Below, one piece after another: positions 30,102-40,333 of a stretch of DNA of 64,000 bases (positions within the stretch are counted from its first letter, which is position 1; each line of letters starts with the position of its first letter). The notes beneath the pieces are model-generated. The model worked only from the letters and a program-made list of their open reading frames with translations, did no database searches and was not told the DNA's origin. The position numbers were made by a program, and so were the translations under genes. This DNA comes from Candidozyma auris. Lineage: Eukaryota > Ascomycota > Pichiomycetes > Serinales > Metschnikowiaceae. Location: positions 2,108,001 to 2,172,000 of the forward strand of contig NC_072813.1 of the NCBI RefSeq assembly GCF_003013715.1, written 5' to 3'.

Positions 30102-30107
30102 ACGCGT
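30102..30107. promoter_or_regulatory. MluI cell-cycle box (MCB) upstream of RFA3
   Basis: ACGCGT lies 30 bases before the RFA3 ATG. MBF binds this hexamer and drives G1/S genes, including RPA subunits in yeast. It is close to the ATG and may sit in the leader. Confidence 0.45.
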
Positions 30108-30136
30108 CAGGCTTCTATTCATCAAGAACAACCATC

Positions 30137-30457
30137 ATGGACGCGGCTAGTATCAGAGTTCAAGCATCAACAATCAAAGACTACGGCGGACGTATAGTAA
30201 GAGTTGTGGGACGCGTTGAGAATATTGACTTTGGCTCCAACACAGCGACAATTCTGGCGGGAGGCCCCATTGAAGTTATTACCAACGCGAACGATCCGCT
30301 CGAAACAGGCAAGATTTACGAAATAATTGGCAAAGTGGGTGCTTCTGACTTCAAGATTAATGCCTACTCTGTGACTCAGTTCTCGGATAACACAAATGTG
30401 GAGTTGCACAGCAGGTTGGCCGCACTAGTTCCAAAAGTACCAGAGCTCTTTTACTAA
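30137..30457 (+). CDS. RFA3: Replication protein A small subunit (Rfa3)
   Basis: 106 residues from the Met at 30137; the frame extends upstream to an ATG at 30080, but that would lie within nine bases of the TATA box and adds 19 residues with no family match. The protein is a single OB fold (VRVVGRVENIDF, GKIYEIIGKVG, AYSVTQF) ending in PELFY, like the PEIY end of S. cerevisiae Rfa3 (122). It forms the trimerisation core of the heterotrimeric ssDNA-binding RPA in the nucleus. Convergent with DOA1. Confidence 0.82.
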   Translation: MDAASIRVQASTIKDYGGRIVRVVGRVENIDFGSNTATILAGGPIEVITNANDPLETGKIYEIIGKVGASDFKINAYSVTQFSDNTNVELHSRLAALVPKVPELFY

Positions 30458-30619
30458 GAAGATTTGATCAGCATAATCGCTATGCGACCCCACAATGATT
30501 CTATGATAAATATGTGTTTTATGGAGGTTTTATGCCGCCAACTATGTGAGCACATTCCGTGACACAGGTGATAACATGAACGGGGCCGGCTAATCACGAC
30601 TAAGCGGGCATGTTGGTGT

Positions 30620-32917
30620 CTAGGCGGTGTCGATATCACTGTAGACATCTTTGAATCTTGCCCCATTGTATAATTTTTTACAAGCGCCGTACCAAGATGG
30701 CTTGTTTGATGTAACTTTTAATACCAAGAGATTTCCCAAAGCAACACAAACTCTGTACGCAGCCTCTTCATCTGCATGAATCAAATCCTCGGCAATTTCA
30801 TCGAGAATCGCGTAGAATGCAACAGCAGCTGTAGGGTTTTTGGAGAGGGACGAATTATTGTGAGCCAATGCTGTGAGATCGTATAAGAAGGATGCGATCG
30901 ACGTCACTGCATTCTTGAAAAACTTGTGACTTGAAGCAACGTCCGACGACGTCACAATTTTCACAACAACGTTCAACTTGTTCGTAAAATCTTCGTAAAA
31001 TTCATTGAGGGAAACTTGATTGTTGTTGTCGACGTCGAAGAACAACTGAACAAATAATGTGCTTGTAGTTAAGTTGCAAAGCACGCGAGCAATCATCATG
31101 ATCAACGTGAGATCTTCCTCAGTCACCTCGTCAAGGCTGCTCAAGAGCAACTTGAGAACCTCCTCAGCCGCCTCTGTGGACTGAATCAAATCAACAGTAG
31201 TAACTCTGGGGATACTCGCTCTTAATAGGTCGAAGCCTATTAGCTTTTGAGTGGGCTTCCAACTAGATAATATTTTGGGGATGATTTTAGTTATGAGAAA
31301 GATAGCATTTTTTGAATTTAGATCACGGAGCGCATCCTCCACATTTCTCACTATCAGGGAAGCGAAGGCCGTTGAGTCTTCCTGTTCGCCATTAAACTTG
31401 TTGAACCCCTTAATCAACAGCTCAGGATTGAACTCTTTAAAAAGAATTGGCGTCTTCTCGGGAAGGACTCCGTATCTTTTTTGAGATGTAGCTGGTGCCG
31501 CCAGTGGTGCCAAATTGGAAGAGTCGCCTGGGGTCCCCGTCGTCTGGTCCAACAGAATGCCTGCGGTATTTTGCTCAATGAACCTTACTACTTCATCTTT
31601 GTAAGATGCTGGAAGGTCGTGGTCAGCAAGGAACCTTTCTGCTGCAGTGTAAGGGTTCTCATTCGCGTTGTAGGGTAATTTGAGTGGAGGCTTTCCATCC
31701 TCGACATCCACATCAAACACATAATCCCATTCTTTGCCATCAAAGCTTTTCTTACTGGAAGACCCTCCAGCAGAGCCAACAACATCTCCAATTTTAGTCC
31801 ACTGTCCACCCGACCACTGGTGTGCTTCAATCACACCTGCCGGGCTCTTCACCATTATTGTTGCTCCTTCTTCTTTTCCTGGACGCTCAAGAGCATCGTA
31901 GCCGGGAATATCAGTTTTCTTCAAGTTATCAATTGATTGCTCGGAAATAGTAGAATTTTGGACATGGGAGGTAAATTGCTTAATACCATCAGCAGTGGCC
32001 TGTCTGTCTGCAGAGGCCGTGAAGACATAGACCATCTTGTTGGAGCCTCCAACAGCTATGTCATCATTTGGCAAGACGTCCACACACCAAACTGAAATGC
32101 ATGGAAGAGTAATTGCTTGGATTGTCTTGCCTTCACGCCAGATTCTCACTGTACGATCCTCAGCAGTAGATACCAAGTCACCATTCGATAAAATTGCTAT
32201 ATCATAAATGAATGAGTCATGACCATGAAGTGTTTGCAAGACATTCCCAGTTTCAATGTCCCATATTTTGAGGGTACAATCGTTAGAAGCAGAAACGAAC
32301 TCTTTTCCTGACGGCAACACCAACAACTTCCTCACGACATCATTGTGGCCTGTGAAACGAGCCACCTCTTTGCTACCCTTCCACTTACGAATTGTGCGGT
32401 CTGCAGAGCAAGTGAGGAAAGTATCAGAGGCGGCATCGACGATCTTAGCATCCCATACCGAGGCTGAATGTCCAACAAGATCATATTTCACCGAGCAGGA
32501 CGACAAATCCCATACTTTGGCGGTGCAATCCCAAGAGCTCGATATCAACACATCATCACTATAATGCAACGCACACACATTACCTTGGTGGCCGATCAAT
32601 TGATACTTCCCGAAATCGTCACCAGGTTTAACGAAAGAAGCGTGAGGTTCAGCAAGGTAAATTATTGCATCCTTTCCTCCGACAGCAACCATGTCTCCAA
32701 CAATATTACTCCTTATGAACTTGACAGCGTTAACAAAAGCGCCCGTTGGGGACAGGAAGCATATCTCGTTATTGGGATTAGTGTCTAGTGTTAATGAAAG
32801 GTCCCAAGCTCTTGCGGTTCCATCACGAGAACCCGAGACGATTTTCTCATTGGACACAGCCGTGATACCTCTAACGTCCAGCTCGTGGCCTGGGAGCGTC
32901 GATCTAAGTTTGTACAT
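30620..32917 (-). CDS. DOA1: Ubiquitin-binding Cdc48 cofactor Doa1/Ufd3 (PLAA)
   Basis: 765 residues. A seven-bladed WD40 propeller spans about 1-300 (repeats with GH...WD pairs such as LPGHELDVRGI, RDGTARAWD, DCTAKVWD, DCTLKIWD). The PFU ubiquitin-binding domain comes at about 355-455 (AHQWSGGQWTKIGDVVG) and the PUL Armadillo domain at about 490-765, which binds the Cdc48 C-terminus. Order and length match S. cerevisiae Doa1 (715). It maintains free ubiquitin and acts in mitochondrial and vacuolar protein turnover. The first Met begins the first WD repeat. Confidence 0.93.
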   Translation of the reverse strand: MYKLRSTLPGHELDVRGITAVSNEKIVSGSRDGTARAWDLSLTLDTNPNNEICFLSPTGAFVNAVKFIRSNIVGDMVAVGGKDAIIYLAEPHASFVKPGDDFGKYQLIGHQGNVCALHYSDDVLISSSWDCTAKVWDLSSCSVKYDLVGHSASVWDAKIVDAASDTFLTCSADRTIRKWKGSKEVARFTGHNDVVRKLLVLPSGKEFVSASNDCTLKIWDIETGNVLQTLHGHDSFIYDIAILSNGDLVSTAEDRTVRIWREGKTIQAITLPCISVWCVDVLPNDDIAVGGSNKMVYVFTASADRQATADGIKQFTSHVQNSTISEQSIDNLKKTDIPGYDALERPGKEEGATIMVKSPAGVIEAHQWSGGQWTKIGDVVGSAGGSSSKKSFDGKEWDYVFDVDVEDGKPPLKLPYNANENPYTAAERFLADHDLPASYKDEVVRFIEQNTAGILLDQTTGTPGDSSNLAPLAAPATSQKRYGVLPEKTPILFKEFNPELLIKGFNKFNGEQEDSTAFASLIVRNVEDALRDLNSKNAIFLITKIIPKILSSWKPTQKLIGFDLLRASIPRVTTVDLIQSTEAAEEVLKLLLSSLDEVTEEDLTLIMMIARVLCNLTTSTLFVQLFFDVDNNNQVSLNEFYEDFTNKLNVVVKIVTSSDVASSHKFFKNAVTSIASFLYDLTALAHNNSSLSKNPTAAVAFYAILDEIAEDLIHADEEAAYRVCVALGNLLVLKVTSNKPSWYGACKKLYNGARFKDVYSDIDTA

Positions 32918-34865
32918 GGCAGCAATTGTTGTTGGGTAGGAAGTGGGTTGATGGCGATAATAGAGGCATTGGAGTGTTCTGGTGCGACCAGTCTAATATG
33001 GGGATGCAGTAGCAAGAAAGGGAGGAAAGATTAGGGAAGTGGACTAGAAGGGGAAAATTCGGTCGAAGCTATTTAATCATTTCTTAGTTTTTAAAATAAA
33101 GACTTGTGAATGTTTGTTGACGATTACCTTTTCATACTAAGGATCAATCCAGTTTCCATGAGAAAATAAACCCACGAACTTCAATGGCTGCGAAATCTGG
33201 GGCTCAGAGGTTTCAAGTACTATTGAAGAAAAATTCAGTCGTACAGGTTTGGCGATTGAAATTCTCTATATGGGTTGCTCTTAATGAAGAAAGTTTGAAT
33301 AACATACGACCGCTGTCACACAGTCGATTCAACACCCGCCTCGACCTTTAATACACAATGAAAGGACGAGTATAAATTGAAATTATCATTGATTTGTTTG
33401 AGCTCAGATACACCCATAGGCATTGAATTGAACGAAAGTCAAGTAATCCGTCTCTGAGGTGGGCTTTTGTCTGGTAGAGCTTGCGTTAAGCACTGTAAAC
33501 GCCTCTCATAGCCATCTGATATCTTGTCTCTCTTTATACACTTCACAGCGTAATAAGCGGGTATCCCAGGGATGTAAATTCACGCAAGAGATCACTACTC
33601 TAAAGTAGATTAAAGAGTAGCAACCTGCTAGTCTCTCTTGAACCAAGCACCCAGTACCATTCAAACACATCTGCGATACATCATATTTCGCAGCCATTTC
33701 GACAGCTAGATATTGATGGGGCCCGAATTCGAGCACTTAGCCTTGTATTTGTTTTTTACGCAATTGAGTAAACTTGTGGGAATGATACCCTAAAAGATGT
33801 TAAGTATTAGCGTACACTCTATTAATTAGCGTTAGTTTTGAAGGTCAGAAAAGGTTCGTTTTATCAGGATACCATTGGCGAGTCAGGATGTTGCACATGA
33901 GATCTTTCTTTGCATATAGAACAGAAGTCAATAACAAAGAGGAAGCCTAATCACTTTTCATTTGTCAAGAAGAAGCACAAGGCATGGCCACCAAGGTGCT
34001 TGTCATCACACTGAGGACGATGCGAAGGTGTGAAAAAAGAATTAAAAGAATAACAAAATAAAAGGAAAAGAAGGCAAGAAGAGAAGTCGTGAGTGTTTAG
34101 CAATATAGAACGCCAAGTTCGAGCTATTCAGATCATGAAGCTACTTTGACCGCCGCCTAATAGACATAATCGGTGATACTTGGCTTGTGAAGATCCCATC
34201 ATCATGTTCAGGCAGAGATCACAGACTTTATTTATCATATTATTATTCAAGAATGCGAAGAATTTTTCTTTTGAATTCTGGTATCTGTAGTATCTTCCAA
34301 GTCTAGCTTTGGCACTGGCTCACGATGTGGCTGCGAAAACGGCATGCGAGTGAACAATACAAAAAAGGCACTAACCTCCAACAAAAAGGTTATAAATACT
34401 ACTATTCCGAAAATTACATCCAGTATAGAAAATGCAGCACAACTTACTTTACAAGAGCATAAGCTTCATTCCACAAGGCAAGGCGGCCGCCACCCCACCA
34501 GTGGTCTGTTCCTTTTGCCCGTGTCTGCTACAGAAGGAATTTTTTTTTTTTTTTTTTGCACCTGCCATAGAATATTCTCCACATGAAGTTCTCCACCAAG
34601 ATGTATAATTGAAATCAGAGCTTCAAACGGTTCCTCCTTTTATCCACAACTCGTCAACGTACAACACCATATCTTCACCCCACTTTCACCCCACCTCTTG
34701 CCCGAAGCTTCCCCTGTTCTCTAACCACGCCTTAACCATTATGGGCCATGGGAACCGCGAAACCTCTCACATGACATCAACACTGGCAAATTAGCCTCCC
34801 CACCTCTTTTTGTCGATAAGCAGCCACATATTTCTTCAGCATAGGTCTTCTTTTTGTGAATCACC
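32918..34865. other. Large gene-free divergent interval, DOA1 / SAC1
   Basis: 1948 bases, the longest internal gap. Only short, featureless ORFs are present. It holds a purine-rich stretch (about 34027-34092), a GC-rich block with an 8-bp palindrome GCGGCCGC at 34483-34490, an 18-base T run at 34540-34557, and three CACCCCAC-type motifs (about 34489, 34675 and 34685) near SAC1. A noncoding transcript is possible but not shown. Confidence 0.45.
34540..34557 (+). repeat. Poly(dT) tract, 18 bases
   Basis: An uninterrupted run of 18 T about 310 bases upstream of SAC1. Tracts of this length exclude nucleosomes in yeast promoters. Confidence 0.6.
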
Positions 34866-36692
34866 ATGTCTTTGACCCATTTTGTTAGTGCGGACGGCTC
34901 GCACGTCTTATTCTCACCTCGGGCTAACCAGTACTTGTTGGTCAATTCAGAGGGCACCTCGGTGTCCACATCTTCCCCAGATGTTGCTGCCAAGGGTTCT
35001 GGATCGACTGTTTCCGCTGTTTTGGGTACTATCCGCTTCAAGATCAACAAGTACTTGGTGTTGGTTACCAAGCACGAAATTACTGGTCTGATTATGGGCA
35101 AGAAAATCGCCAAAGTGGTATCTCATAAGGTGTACCCCTTGGGTAACGAAAGTCTTTCAAAGAAGGACGCTGAAGAGTCAAACTACTTGTCCTTGTTGGA
35201 GCAGCACTTAAATTCTGCCTCGTTGTTTTTCTCAATTGACAATGCGTACGACTTGACGAACTCGTTGCAAAGACAGCTTGCCAACGGGGTCAAGACCTAC
35301 GATACCCGTTTCTTCTGGAATCACTACTTGTCTGAAGAATTGGTTGCTGCTGGTGCCAATGCATTTGTGACTCCCACCATATATGGCTACTTTGAGGAGC
35401 ACAGCACCGAGTTCAAGGGCCATCAGAAGTTGGACTTTGCTTTGTTGACGCGTAGAGCTTGGGCCCGTGCTGGCACGAGATACTTCCGTCGAGGCATTGA
35501 CGAGCACGGTAACGTGGCCAACTTTAATGAGACGGAACAAATTGTCACCACCTCTAACAACAAGATTTTCTCGTTCTTGCAAACAAGAGGGTCTGTACCA
35601 GTGTACTGGTCTGAGATCAACGACTTGAAGTACAAGCCCAACTTGGCTATCTCATCTAGACCTTCTCAGGATGCGACTGCAAAGCACTTTGAGGAGCAGG
35701 TCAAGCTCTATGGTGAGAACTACTTGGTTAACTTGGTTAATCAGAGTGGGTATGAAAAGCCTGTCAAGGATGCATACGAGGAAGCTGTCAGAACTTTGCT
35801 GCCTAGTCTTGCAGAAAAGGTGAAGTATATATACTTCGACTTCCATCATGAGTGCAGTAAGATGCGTTGGGACAGAGTCAAGCTTTTGCTTGACCACTTG
35901 ACCCAAATTGGCTTCACCAACGATAATTTCTTCGCCTATGACATCAACTCGAACACTGTTACGCACGTTCAGGACAAGGTTGTGAGAACCAATTGCATGG
36001 ATTGTTTGGACAGAACTAACGTTGTTCAATCGATGTTGGGACGTTGGGTGTTGCAGAAGCAGCTTGAGGTCACCAATTACTTGACCACCCCTGGTCAGGC
36101 TTGGGAGATCATCGACCCATCCTTTAACTTATTCTTCCAGAGTTTCTGGGCTGATAATGCTGATGCAGTCTCGTGTGCTTACTCAGGTACTGGAGCTCTT
36201 AAGACTGACTACACAAGAACTGGAAAAAGAACCAAGATGGGTGCTTTGCAGGATTTGAACAACTCTATCACCAGATACTATCTCAATAACCTTAGAGATG
36301 GACATAGACAGGATGCCTATGATTTGTTTTTGGGCAATTACAGACCGTTCCGTGACTCACGTCAAAGTCCATTCGTGGACAAGAGATCGCCATACATCCA
36401 ATTACTTCCATACATTATCGGTGCGTCATTCTTTGTTCTTCTTTCGCTTTTGATTTACCCAAGCGGATCCCTTCTCAGTTGGAAGAACATCCTCATTGTT
36501 AGCGGATGCTTATACTTGTTCTTGAAGAACACTACCTACCTCATCAAGAACGGTTATCAGTTTGTTGACTGGCCTAGATTGGTTCCATTGGACTTCTTGA
36601 AAAGAACTGAAGAGTTTACCCCAGATGGCAAGTTTGTTGGAATCAAGTATGAGGAGCATGAGAACTATAAGACGTCAAAGAAGCAAATCTAG
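34866..36692 (+). CDS. SAC1: Phosphoinositide phosphatase Sac1
   Basis: 608 residues. The Sac domain carries the CX5R(T/S) catalytic motif CMDCLDRT at 377-384, with DFHHEC at about 325-330 upstream. Two hydrophobic hairpin helices near 515-555 anchor it in the ER/Golgi membrane, as in S. cerevisiae Sac1 (623). It dephosphorylates PI4P (and PI3P) and controls sterol and phosphatidylserine exchange at ER contact sites. The C-terminus is charged, without a dilysine motif of standard form (KTSKKQI). The start is the only Met near the domain start. Confidence 0.94.
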   Translation: MSLTHFVSADGSHVLFSPRANQYLLVNSEGTSVSTSSPDVAAKGSGSTVSAVLGTIRFKINKYLVLVTKHEITGLIMGKKIAKVVSHKVYPLGNESLSKKDAEESNYLSLLEQHLNSASLFFSIDNAYDLTNSLQRQLANGVKTYDTRFFWNHYLSEELVAAGANAFVTPTIYGYFEEHSTEFKGHQKLDFALLTRRAWARAGTRYFRRGIDEHGNVANFNETEQIVTTSNNKIFSFLQTRGSVPVYWSEINDLKYKPNLAISSRPSQDATAKHFEEQVKLYGENYLVNLVNQSGYEKPVKDAYEEAVRTLLPSLAEKVKYIYFDFHHECSKMRWDRVKLLLDHLTQIGFTNDNFFAYDINSNTVTHVQDKVVRTNCMDCLDRTNVVQSMLGRWVLQKQLEVTNYLTTPGQAWEIIDPSFNLFFQSFWADNADAVSCAYSGTGALKTDYTRTGKRTKMGALQDLNNSITRYYLNNLRDGHRQDAYDLFLGNYRPFRDSRQSPFVDKRSPYIQLLPYIIGASFFVLLSLLIYPSGSLLSWKNILIVSGCLYLFLKNTTYLIKNGYQFVDWPRLVPLDFLKRTEEFTPDGKFVGIKYEEHENYKTSKKQI

Positions 36693-36805
36693 ACGCTATA
36701 TGGAATTATAGCCTTACAATTTTTTCTAAATCACTGTTTATTCAATATTAGTTCGTTTTGATGTACCTGTAACCCATTTTGCAGCAATCTTGACCCGTTG
36801 ATCTG

Positions 36806-36811
36806 CACGTG
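36806..36811. promoter_or_regulatory. CACGTG E-box upstream of the YRA1-like gene
   Basis: CACGTG in TGCACGTGACC, 83 bases before the YRA1-like start and 114 bases after the SAC1 stop. Confidence 0.35.
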
Positions 36812-36893
36812 ACCCAAATCGGTTTTTCCTCTATCGCGTTCACTCCAACAAAAAGTTCTTCTGTCTAAACTCCTTCAAACTAATACGTTCCTC

Positions 36894-37693
36894 ATGTCTA
36901 ACGCTCTAGAACAGTCATTGGACGATATTATCGGTGAGCAAAAAAAAGCAAGAAGAAATGAGCGTGGCCCACGCAATTCAGGGCGCCTGGATAGAAGGAC
37001 TCCTTCCAGAGGTCGCTCTGGTGGTAACCGACCAGTATGTAAAGAAAAAAGAATATCTTAGATGTCAGAATTTCCAGAATTCTTCAGTTGAATATTAACA
37101 ATTACCAGCCTGTCAGATTCGGAAGCGGAAACTCCATTCCCAGCCAAATATTAAAGAGTGCTGATGGAAGACCAATGTTGAGGTTAAAGAACGTTCATCC
37201 TGAGTTGAACGGCGAGGACCTCTCCAACTTGTTTATCAGTATTGCCCCTGTTGACTTTATCAAATTCGACCCAAGAGACGAGACCATCGCTTATGTGTGT
37301 TTTCAGCTGAATTACGCCGACAATAATGCCAAAGCAGTACAGAAATTTGATGGCAGGAAAGCCATGGGACAGGTTCTAGTGGTGGAGAACGCTGTCTCAT
37401 TAGCCGACAGAATAGCTGCTCCAAAATCACAAGGAGGCAGACGCCTGAGAAGTGCCGGTGATGACCGCGATGAAACACCTAAAGCAAGAGAAGCTCATAG
37501 ATCGAGGGCGAGAGAGAAGAAACAGAGACAGCCAAGAAGACCTAGACCAGCACCTAAAACTGCTGAGGACTTGGATGCTGAATTATCTGCTTACATGAGC
37601 CACGATCAATCAAATAGCGCTGGCGACGCCACCAACGGAAACTCCTCTAGCGCTTTCCCCGCCCAGAATAACGGCGAGACTATGATGGACTAA
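36894..37693 (+). CDS. YRA1: mRNA export adaptor, Yra1/Aly-REF-like (one intron)
   Basis: Exon 1 is 36894-37034 (47 codons) and exon 2 is 37109-37693, 241 residues. The 74-base intron begins GTATGT, has a TATTAAC branch site and ends ACCAG; both junctions are phase 0. Exon 1 encodes the REF N-box-like start (SLDDIIGEQKK) and an Arg/Gly-rich segment. Exon 2 encodes an RRM (about 60-130) and a basic segment ending in a SLEDLD-like C-terminal box (AEDLDAELSAYM), the motifs that contact Mex67 and Sub2. Without exon 1 the frame appears to start at 37088 inside the intron. S. cerevisiae Yra1 has 226 residues and a much longer intron. Yra2 is the alternative. Confidence 0.85.
37035..37108 (+). other. 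Intron of the YRA1-like gene
   Basis: 74 bases, donor GTATGT, branch TATTAAC 10 bases before the CAG acceptor. An ATG inside it would falsely extend exon 2. Confidence 0.8.
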
Positions 37694-37836
37694 AGGCTTT
37701 GCCTGTGAGCTAGAAAGGTTAATACTGGGAACCTTCTAGTCATGAATTGACGCAAAGGTAATCTCAAAGAAAATATTGCGGTGTATTCTAACGTGTATAA
37801 ATCTATCAACAAAATTATAATAAAATTCAGGATGAC

Positions 37837-39582
37837 TTAGCCCATTCCTTGTGTGAGCTCCACCAACTGGACGTAGAGGCCCTTCGACCACTTTCTCCAT
37901 TTCTTGCCATAGTAGAAGGTGGGGATAATGAAAGCGATAGAAACAAAGTCGATGACAGCCAATGCAATGTAAGTGTTTTGTGTCCCCGCAGAATCCAACC
38001 AGAGGGAACATACAAACGTGAAGATACAAGCCAATGTGTTGTTTATGATGGAAACACCTACCATCCCCTGGATAACGATTTCAGGGTAACAGTCCATCAA
38101 GTAAGACATAGCAGTGTCACCAACCGAACCCCACCCGAAACCAATGAGTGCCAAACCTCCGTAGACCACCCATCCAGGCCACGATCTATCGGCACCAACA
38201 CCGAACATTATTAATCCAACAGGAGAGATGATCATGGTTGAGAATAGAAGGTATAATCTGTACTCAGGTTCGAAAACACCATTGTTACGCTTTGCAAGCC
38301 AGAGAACGTGCTTGTCTGATATGACCCCGGACATAATACATCCGATTACTGCACCAACCAAAGTGGCCACGTTCATGACAGCTACACCTGTCTCACTGAG
38401 ATTCCATGGAGCATCATAGAAAAATGTGTCTTGAGTGGTGAGAAAAAAAGTCATGTAAGCGTCTTGCAAACCCCAAAGAATACCCGAAAGCCACACCGCT
38501 GGTAGAGTAAACACTTTAAAGTAAATGATGAATCTTTCGACATATTGCTTGAAACCGTAGCCTACCATGTACTCTGACGGCGTGATAAGAGAAATTCGCT
38601 TCCAGTAGGGGTTAGGTTTCTCTTTCTCCACCCCAGCTTCCTCGTCTCTCATGATATTATCCTGCTCAGGTCTAGGCTTTCTTCTCGTAGTCTCCACAGC
38701 ACCGTCTGCTCGAGAGACGACTGTTGTAGTGAGATTCTCTCCGTCATCCTTCTCTTTAAGCGACATTTTCTCTCTTGTAGGATCGTCAATAATGGCAATT
38801 TGCTCTTCAGGTGACTCGTAGACAGGGAAGTACTTCTGTCTGTCGAAAACCGTTTCCTCGCAGGTGAAGAATGTCACGATAAGAGTGCCGCCAGTAATGA
38901 TGGCGCCCGACCAACCGACCCATCGAAAAGTCTGGCTCTCAGAGATTAAATGGGCAATCAATGGACCAAGAAAAGACCCTACCGATGTTGCCATGATATA
39001 AACGGTCAACACGGAACCCAATTGATGCTGGAAGAATATGTCTGCCAAGGACTGCTGAGCCTGAGCTTCAGCACAAGCTTCAGACATGCCAACAAACGCT
39101 TGGGACCAGATAGTGTCTGCAGTTCTCTTCGACACGGCAAACCAAACAGATCCCAAAGTACCAGCTAAAAGACAGATTAAGTATGTGATTCTCCTACCGT
39201 AAAGTGACGAGGCAGGCGCAAAAAAAATACACGACCATCCGATGAATAGAAAAAGAACACCAGCTCCAGTGTTCATGGCATCATAAGAAATCCCATAGAA
39301 TTGGTTCAAGGAGTCTTGTGCAGCACCAGCATCGTTGGAGATTGCTGCAGTGAGACCGGTGATGAAACAAACGACCAAAAAATGCCATGTTTTTCTCCAA
39401 GCAGACCAGTTCAAAGGGTCGTTGGGGGAGTCTGAAGGTTGTGGAAGCAATATTACACCGTCCTTGTTCTTCTTTAAAGGTCTTCCCGTGTGGTTGCTCG
39501 ACGAGTCATCAGACGATGAGAAGATGTTGGTAGTTCCAGGGATGTAGTCTTCAGCAAAGTAGTTAGTGTTCATGAGGCCCAA
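37837..39582 (-). CDS. Major facilitator superfamily transporter (DHA1 / Hol1-like)
   Basis: 581 residues with about twelve membrane helices and a large central cytosolic loop (around 270-350) rich in charged residues. The stretch before helix 1 (PQPSDSPNDPLNWSAWRKTW) is typical of the fungal DHA1/Hol1 group, and motif A-like GRRITY follows helix 2. The family includes drug:H+ antiporters and Hol1, which takes up polyamines and cations; the substrate cannot be assigned. Length agrees with Hol1 (586). Confidence 0.8.
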   Translation of the reverse strand: MGLMNTNYFAEDYIPGTTNIFSSSDDSSSNHTGRPLKKNKDGVILLPQPSDSPNDPLNWSAWRKTWHFLVVCFITGLTAAISNDAGAAQDSLNQFYGISYDAMNTGAGVLFLFIGWSCIFFAPASSLYGRRITYLICLLAGTLGSVWFAVSKRTADTIWSQAFVGMSEACAEAQAQQSLADIFFQHQLGSVLTVYIMATSVGSFLGPLIAHLISESQTFRWVGWSGAIITGGTLIVTFFTCEETVFDRQKYFPVYESPEEQIAIIDDPTREKMSLKEKDDGENLTTTVVSRADGAVETTRRKPRPEQDNIMRDEEAGVEKEKPNPYWKRISLITPSEYMVGYGFKQYVERFIIYFKVFTLPAVWLSGILWGLQDAYMTFFLTTQDTFFYDAPWNLSETGVAVMNVATLVGAVIGCIMSGVISDKHVLWLAKRNNGVFEPEYRLYLLFSTMIISPVGLIMFGVGADRSWPGWVVYGGLALIGFGWGSVGDTAMSYLMDCYPEIVIQGMVGVSIINNTLACIFTFVCSLWLDSAGTQNTYIALAVIDFVSIAFIIPTFYYGKKWRKWSKGLYVQLVELTQGMG

Positions 39583-40333
39583 ACTCAGTTGTGATGTATC
39601 TTTATGCTCTAGTGTCTATGATATTGAGGTTTGGTTATGTCAAAGGGGCATTCTATTCTTGGTGAAGCAGTGGAATTTGTTTGATGGAAACCTGTAGTGG
39701 ATAATTGACAGGTTAAGATGTAATAATTTTAGTGAAAGTTAAGAAAAAAAAAGTGAAAGATGAAAGGTTCTTTTTTTGGACGCAGTGAGGCCTTAAAATT
39801 CTTTCAAGCAGATAGCCGCTGTGAGTTTTTTTAAGAGGATTTTGTTTTGCTATTCATCTCTTTTTGCCTTATGCGGCCCTCACAGTAATGCCTCCTCTGG
39901 GCGAGACAGCAAGATAGAGTGGGAAAAGAGTTCCCTCTAAATTTCGAACTTTTCAAGCTGAGTTCTTTGTCGTCACTATCACTCTAAACGGAATTTTGAG
40001 AATATTAACATTTTGTATTCTTTTATTTGCTTCTTCCTCAATGACGTCCTAGACAGGTACTGTCACACACATTGATGCGCTGCAAGAGATTCATTGAGAA
40101 AGCAGCACGGTGCACACACGACCGCCTTTCTCGCTTGTGAGCCTTGCAAAACTCACTCGCCAGCGCGCAACATGAATATCACCATCTTCATTTTGTGTGA
40201 GAACCTCGCTCCTTCACTGCATCACTTCCCAAAAAGGCTCTCGTCGTAGTCACCAGGAACTGCCTTTTCGTCCTTCCACGGCAACCGTTACTTTTACATC
40301 TTCTCGAACTTCTTTAGTACCCTTTCTTTCTCG
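39583..40333. other. Divergent promoter region, MFS gene / RNase III-like gene
   Basis: 751 bases between divergent starts with A- and T-runs (about 39744-39776) and no recognised element. Confidence 0.4.
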
